A DNA stretch of 15,262 nt from assembly GCA_947381875.1 (NCBI GenBank), contig CANCXY010000053.1, positions 1-15,262 of the forward strand, read 5' to 3'. Of this stretch, positions 11,888-15,262 are shown piece by piece. The position numbers and the translations under genes are program-made. Positions within the stretch are counted from its first letter, which is position 1. Each line of letters starts with the position of its first letter. A model generated the notes under the pieces. It saw nothing but the letters and a program-made list of their open reading frames with translations. It ran no database searches and was not told the origin of the DNA. Origin of the DNA: an uncultured Clostridia bacterium. Lineage in GTDB: Bacteria > Bacillota > Clostridia > Oscillospirales > Ruminococcaceae.

Positions 11888-13429
11888 TTACAGCGTGACT
11901 GGCAGCGTACCGGTGGCCTGCGTCTCGCCTCTCAGCACACGCGCGGCAGCGCGGATACTCTGCGGCGTATATTCATAGGCCGCCAGCGACCACACGCTCT
12001 CCGGCAGGCCCGTCAGGTCATACGGCACGCGCAGGGATACAGCGATGGTCGGCACGCCCGCAGCGGCCAGCGATTCAATCAGCGCGCGCTGCCCAGGGCG
12101 CAGGTAGGCGTTGAAAGTGCCCACAATCGCGCAGGAATGCCTTTGCGCCCGCTCTGTCAGCACGGCAATCTCCTCCGCCGACGGGTCGGGCGACATCTGC
12201 GCGGCCTCCCCGTGCAGTTCTTCGGCGAGAAGGTTCCCAAACACATTCGCCGTGCCGTCGTCGACATTGCCCACGAGGGAGACACGGTACGCCGCGCAAC
12301 CAACGCACAGCGGCGAGTCTCCCAATCCCACGCGCCCCGCGGCGGGGCGGTGGACTTCGGTGATCGTTTTTTGCAGCATGGCTTCACTTTCAGCGCGCGC
12401 TGTCTCGAAATCGAATGGCTCCGCCTGCATGGCGTCGACCCACTTTTCCTTATAGGAAAGGATACGATTCGCGGAAGCCTCCATTTCCGCCGCGTCAAGC
12501 CTTCCTGTGCGCACAGCCTCACAGACTGCCCCGGCGGCTTCGCCGCCTAAAAGCGTATTGTGTGTGACAAACACAAGGTCCACGCCCGCGCCCATTGCCG
12601 CGATGACGCCGTTGACGGTGCCGAAATGGTCCTTGATGGCGCGCATCTCCATGCAGTCGCTGATAATCAGCCCGTCAAACCCCATTTCCCCGCGCAGCAG
12701 ATCTGTCATAATGGTGCGCGACATGGTGGCGGGCACACCGCCCGGTTCAATCTGCGGGAAAAGGATATGCGTCGTCATAACGGCGGGCACGCCCGCGCGG
12801 ATGGCGGCGGCAAAGGGCGCAAGCTCCATTTTATCTAACTCCGCGCGGCTCTTGTCCACGCAGGGCAGAGCAAGGTGGGAGTCCGCGTCCGTGTCCCCAT
12901 GTCCGGGGAAGTGTTTGGCGCTGCACAGCACGCCGCCGTCCAGCAACCCCTGGATCATGCGCGCGGCATACCGGGACACCGTATCGGGCGTATCGCCGTA
13001 ACTGCGCGCGCCGATGACGGGATTTTTCGGGTTGCAGTTGACATCCACACTGGGCGCAAGGTCAAAATTGACGCCGAGCGCGCGCAGTCCCCGCCCCGTC
13101 AGCAGCCCGGCGCGGTAGGCGTTTTCCGGGTCGCCGGTGGCGGCGATCGCCATAGCCCCCGGCACATTGACGGCATCGGCGGGCAGCCGCGTGACCGTGC
13201 CGCCCTCCTGGTCGATGGTAATGAACGCGCCGTGCCCCGTCTCCTCCCGCACAAGCGCCTGAATCTCTTTGCAGATGCGCGCAAGCTGTTCACAACTCTC
13301 AATGTTCTCCTTGAAAAGGATCACGTTCGCGATCTTATGCTCCCGCACCATGCGCCTGAAATCCTCTGTCAGCTCCGTGCCAGGAAAACCCGTCACAAGG
13401 CGCTGTCCAACCTGCTCCTGTAATGTCAT
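11888..13429 (-). CDS. nagZ: Beta-N-acetylglucosaminidase (NagZ, GH3)
   Basis: This 513-residue enzyme removes non-reducing terminal GlcNAc from muropeptides in peptidoglycan recycling. The GH3 catalytic domain spans about 1-335. It contains ITIDQEGGTVTRLP (70-83), the NagZ signature KHFPGHGDTDADSHLALP (172-189, with the Asp183-Ser-His185 general acid/base dyad on the mobile loop) and FDGLIISDCMEM (251-262, nucleophile Asp258 by family comparison). Residues about 345-513 form the GH3 C-terminal alpha/beta domain. There is no signal peptide, so it should be cytoplasmic like the clostridial enzyme and unlike secreted Bacillus NagZ. The start ATG 13429 follows AAAGGAGG by 7 nt. The frame stays open upstream for 65 codons, but that stretch is palindromic repeat DNA and should not be translated. 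It is the first gene of the operon. Confidence 0.9.
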   Translation of the reverse strand: MTLQEQVGQRLVTGFPGTELTEDFRRMVREHKIANVILFKENIESCEQLARICKEIQALVREETGHGAFITIDQEGGTVTRLPADAVNVPGAMAIAATGDPENAYRAGLLTGRGLRALGVNFDLAPSVDVNCNPKNPVIGARSYGDTPDTVSRYAARMIQGLLDGGVLCSAKHFPGHGDTDADSHLALPCVDKSRAELDKMELAPFAAAIRAGVPAVMTTHILFPQIEPGGVPATMSRTIMTDLLRGEMGFDGLIISDCMEMRAIKDHFGTVNGVIAAMGAGVDLVFVTHNTLLGGEAAGAVCEAVRTGRLDAAEMEASANRILSYKEKWVDAMQAEPFDFETARAESEAMLQKTITEVHRPAAGRVGLGDSPLCVGCAAYRVSLVGNVDDGTANVFGNLLAEELHGEAAQMSPDPSAEEIAVLTERAQRHSCAIVGTFNAYLRPGQRALIESLAAAGVPTIAVSLRVPYDLTGLPESVWSLAAYEYTPQSIRAAARVLRGETQATGTLPVTL

Positions 13430-13458
13430 GTGAGTGCCTCCTTTTGTCGTTTTCCCCC

Positions 13459-13480
13459 GCTTTTTCTTGGAAGAAAAAGC
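13459..13480. repeat. Perfect 10-bp-arm palindrome upstream of nagZ (repeat copy 1)
   Basis: GCTTTTTCTT (13459-13468) and AAGAAAAAGC (13471-13480) are perfect inverted repeats with a 2-nt centre, 30 nt upstream of the nagZ start. A 19/22 identical copy occurs at 13570-13591 and a half copy at 13681. On the minus strand it lies inside the nagZ leader. Confidence 0.65.
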
Positions 13481-13510
13481 TTGGCAAAAAGAACAACAAT
13501 GGAACAGCCC

Positions 13511-13553
13511 GTCCGGCGCTGTACGCCGCTGAATCTCTCGGCGCAGGCCGGAC
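13511..13553. other. Long two-tier hairpin between repeat copies
   Basis: GTCCGGC (13511-13517) pairs with GCCGGAC (13547-13553). Inside it CGCCG (13524-13528) pairs with CGGCG (13539-13543). Together with the flanking A/T-rich palindromes this looks like one folded unit of a dispersed intergenic repeat, not a coding region. Confidence 0.5.
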
Positions 13554-13569
13554 ATGGGCGCGCCCCATC

Positions 13570-13591
13570 GCTTCTTTTTGAAAGAAAAAGC
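13570..13591. repeat. Repeat copy 2 (A/T-rich palindrome)
   Basis: The 22-nt stretch matches copy 1 at 13459-13480 at 19 of 22 positions, in the same orientation and offset by 111 nt. The palindrome is imperfect here, with pairing in AAAGAAAAAGC only partly kept. Another small hairpin (CTGGCA/TGCCAG, 13618-13631) follows. Confidence 0.55.
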
Positions 13592-13680
13592 GGGGCTGGT
13601 TTTATATATGGATGGGTCTGGCAAATGCCAGGGTATCCCGCATGAAAGGGTTCGCCCGGCCCTGCGGTTTTTTGAGAGCC

Positions 13681-13695
13681 GCTTTTTTCTTGGAA
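13681..13695. repeat. Partial repeat copy 3
   Basis: GCTTTTTTCTTGGAA repeats the left arm and centre of copy 1 with one extra T, and the right arm is missing. It marks the upstream end of the repeat-bearing stretch. Confidence 0.4.
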
Positions 13696-13720
13696 CTATG
13701 TTACAGGGCAGGCGAACATT

Positions 13721-13749
13721 TGTGCTAAATTTGGATATGATTGTGTCAA
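13721..13749 (-). promoter_or_regulatory. Possible promoter for the nagZ operon
   Basis: The minus strand has a consensus -35 TTGACA (rc of 13744-13749). The -10 position 16-17 nt downstream reads only TAGCAC/AGCACA, a weak match. A start here would give a leader of nearly 300 nt containing all the repeat hairpins. A weak -10 could mean activator dependence, or the true promoter may lie elsewhere. Confidence 0.3.
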
Positions 13750-13798
13750 CGAATGGGGCATTTTTTAGACCACGAAGCCCCCTATTGTGCTGGAAACA

Positions 13799-13807
13799 TG
13801 ATATAAT
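13799..13807 (+). promoter_or_regulatory. Extended -10 promoter for anmK
   Basis: TGATATAAT (13799-13807) is a perfect extended -10 (TGnTATAAT). No -35 is recognisable at 16-18 nt, which extended -10 promoters tolerate. The predicted start near 13,814 leaves a leader of about 175 nt before anmK. Confidence 0.55.
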
Positions 13808-13840
13808 AGGTATATTGCCTGCAAAACCGCCCTGACCTGT

Positions 13841-13860
13841 GCGCCGCGGGCGCCGTTTTT
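13841..13860 (+). promoter_or_regulatory. Attenuator-like hairpin in the anmK leader
   Basis: GCGCC (13841-13845) pairs with GGCGC (13849-13853) around a 3-nt loop, followed by CGTTTTT. It sits about 30 nt after the predicted transcription start. More hairpins follow (GCGGA/TCCGC near 13,900; GCGGCG/CGCCGC near 13,940), so the leader may be regulatory. A 5-bp stem is weak on its own. Confidence 0.35.
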
Positions 13861-13989
13861 CTGCAAATTTATTTCACGGGCGTGCCCCGGCTGCGGAGAT
13901 ATTTCCGCGTGTTCCTCCTTCCATAGGGCGGCGGACACACGAAAGCTTTCGCCGCAGCGCGGGCGCGGCTGTGGTTAGGAGGAATGAGC

Positions 13990-15174
13990 ATGCGCTATTC
14001 CCTGTTTACCGGCGCGGAGGGACCGCGCCTCGCGATCGGGCTGATGAGCGGCACCTCCGCCGACGGCATCGACGCTGTTTTAGTGGAGATTATCGGCTGT
14101 GGCGTGGAGACACGCGTCAGCCAGCGCGCGTTTGTATCGCTGCCGTTTTCGGATGAGGCTCGGACGCGTATCCTGCGCGTGGCGGCGGGTGATTTCGGCG
14201 GCAGCGAGGAGCTGTGCCGGATGAACTTCTTTTTAGGTGCGCTGTGCGCGGACGCGTGCGAGGCTGTGTGCCGCGCGGCGGACGTTGACCCGCATCAGGT
14301 GTGCTTCGTCGGCTCGCATGGGCAAACGGTGTTCCACGCCCCGGATATGGCAATGTATCTGGGCCGCCCGGTGCGCGGCACGCTTCAAATCGGCGAGGCC
14401 TCCGTCATCGCGGAGCGCCTCGGCTGCCCCGTTGTGAGCGACTTCCGCGTGCGCGATATGGCGGCGGACGGCCTTGGCGCACCGCTGGTGCCCTATACCG
14501 AATACCTGCTGTACCGCGACGAAACGCGCACCATCGGCCTGCAAAATATCGGCGGTATCGGGAATATCACGATCCTGCCCCAGGGGTGCCGCTTAGAAGA
14601 TGTGTTCGCGTTCGACACCGGGCCGGGCAACATGGTGATGGATGCCCTGGCCGCGCGCCTGACAGACGGCAAACTGCGCTATGACGACGGCGGACGCCTA
14701 TCGGCTGCGGGACACGTACACCAGCCGCTCCTGGCCTGGATGCTGCGCGACCCTTATCTGCAACAAAAGCCCCCTAAAACGACAGGCCGCGAGGTATACG
14801 GCGCGGCGTATGTGGCGCGCCTCTGCGCCGAGGCCGAGGCATTGGGCTGCCCGCTGCCGGACACGCTCGCCACGGCGACGCGATTCACGGCGGAGTGTAT
14901 CCGCGAGGGCGTGGAGCGCTTCTGCCCTGCGCAGCCCGAACGGCTGATTGTGGGCGGCGGCGGAAGCCGGAACCCAGTGCTGTTGGCCCATATCGCCGAC
15001 TGCCTGCCCGGCTGCGAGGTGCTGACAAATGAACAGCTGGGACTTGACAGCGACGCCAAGGAAGCCGTCGCCTTCGCGGTGCTTGCCAACGAAACGCTTT
15101 ATGGCCGTGCCAACAACGCCCCTGGGGCCACCGGCGCGGCACATCCCGTAGTGATGGGGAAAATCAGCCTGTAA
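13990..15174 (+). CDS. anmK: Anhydro-N-acetylmuramic acid kinase
   Basis: AnmK uses ATP and water to open 1,6-anhydro-MurNAc and phosphorylate it to MurNAc-6-phosphate, in the cytoplasm. The 394-residue length is normal. Motifs in order: IGLMSGTSADGIDAVLVEI (16-34), VGSHGQTVFH (107-116), SDFRVRDMAADGLGAPLVPY (150-169), NIGGIGNIT (186-194), FDTGPGNMVMDALA (208-221), TTGREVYG (264-271) and VGGGGSRNP (321-329). EQLGLDSDAKEAVAFAVLA lies near the end. The usual AAGGQGAPLVP block reads AADGLGAPLVP here, a Gly-to-Asp change beside the active site. The start is the second ATG at 13990, 7 nt after AGGAGG; the ATG at 13984 is only 1 nt from that site. It is divergent from nagZ with 560 bp between them. 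Confidence 0.93.
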   Translation: MRYSLFTGAEGPRLAIGLMSGTSADGIDAVLVEIIGCGVETRVSQRAFVSLPFSDEARTRILRVAAGDFGGSEELCRMNFFLGALCADACEAVCRAADVDPHQVCFVGSHGQTVFHAPDMAMYLGRPVRGTLQIGEASVIAERLGCPVVSDFRVRDMAADGLGAPLVPYTEYLLYRDETRTIGLQNIGGIGNITILPQGCRLEDVFAFDTGPGNMVMDALAARLTDGKLRYDDGGRLSAAGHVHQPLLAWMLRDPYLQQKPPKTTGREVYGAAYVARLCAEAEALGCPLPDTLATATRFTAECIREGVERFCPAQPERLIVGGGGSRNPVLLAHIADCLPGCEVLTNEQLGLDSDAKEAVAFAVLANETLYGRANNAPGATGAAHPVVMGKISL

Positions 15175-15204
15175 CAGGGAGTATCCACATCGCGGATTTA
15201 TTGC

Positions 15205-15241
15205 CGTGTATTTTCCCGCCCTACGGGCGGGAAAATACACG
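15205..15241. terminator. Perfect 17-bp palindrome after anmK, bidirectional terminator
   Basis: CGTGTATTTTCCCGCCC (15205-15221) is perfectly complementary to the arm at 15225-15241, with loop TAC, starting 31 nt after the anmK stop. It lacks an external T-run, so it may act as a bidirectional terminator or a 3'-end stabiliser. It is a member of the small palindrome family also seen at 304-332 and 10,820-10,864. Confidence 0.6.
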
Positions 15242-15262
15242 AAACCACCCCACATTGGATAT

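Noticed and set aside
13430..13624. 65-residue N-terminal extension of NagZ
   Set aside because: The Lys/Phe/Ser-rich translation comes from palindromic repeats. The ATG at 13429 has an excellent ribosome site and the conserved GH3 domain begins right after it.
13554..13835. 93-codon plus-strand ORF in the nagZ-anmK gap
   Set aside because: It is a translation of the same intergenic repeats and of the anmK promoter region, with no ribosome site or recognisable domain.

Overview
The window is about 60% G+C. It looks like the right-hand part of an integrated siphovirus-type prophage (about 1-10,050) followed by host chromosome (about 10,200-15,262). Three things suggest a high-GC Clostridia host of the Oscillospirales type, although no taxonomic marker is present. 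Ribosome-binding sites are strong AGGAGG-type, with TTG and GTG starts accepted. The tail genes belong to families common in Clostridia phages. The host genes form a Gram-positive muropeptide-recycling cluster. The genus assignment is inference.

Region 1-409 has no long gene but is not empty. It carries plus-strand hairpins and terminators, and on the minus strand a compact unit: a TTGACA/TATGAT promoter, a leader that can fold over the ribosome-binding site, and a 30-codon ORF for a basic-then-hydrophobic membrane microprotein. It looks like a phage moron and is the most unusual element here.

Region 410-7,941 is the tail tip and host-recognition module, all on the plus strand with overlaps or gaps of a few bases: distal tail protein; the N-terminal part of a Gp37-like hub protein fused to two collagen-like stretches; a short protein; an unrecognised aromatic-rich protein; the C-terminal part of the Gp37-like hub as a separate ORF; and two related tail-collar proteins. 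The hub gene appears to be interrupted by about 2.5 kb of receptor-binding material. Region 7,945-9,923 is the lysis module (zinc amidase endolysin, membrane/coiled-coil protein, r1t-like holin) plus a solitary DNA methyltransferase translationally coupled to the holin. A strong terminator at 9,994-10,033 closes the late operon.

Region 9,924-10,289 is intergenic. It holds that terminator, a tandem 11-bp repeat, an orphan plus-strand promoter that may drive a small structured RNA, and the terminator of the next leftward gene. The prophage/host junction probably lies here, but the att core cannot be identified from one end.

Region 10,290-15,174 is host metabolism. A leftward operon nagZ - N-acetylhexosamine (MurK-like) kinase - GNAT acetyltransferase stands back to back with rightward anmK. 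NagZ removes terminal GlcNAc from muropeptides, the kinase can phosphorylate the released amino sugar, and AnmK converts 1,6-anhydro-MurNAc to MurNAc-6-phosphate. The 560-bp divergent intergenic region contains palindromic repeat copies and candidate promoters for both directions. A related GC-rich palindrome recurs near 317, 10,842 and 15,225.
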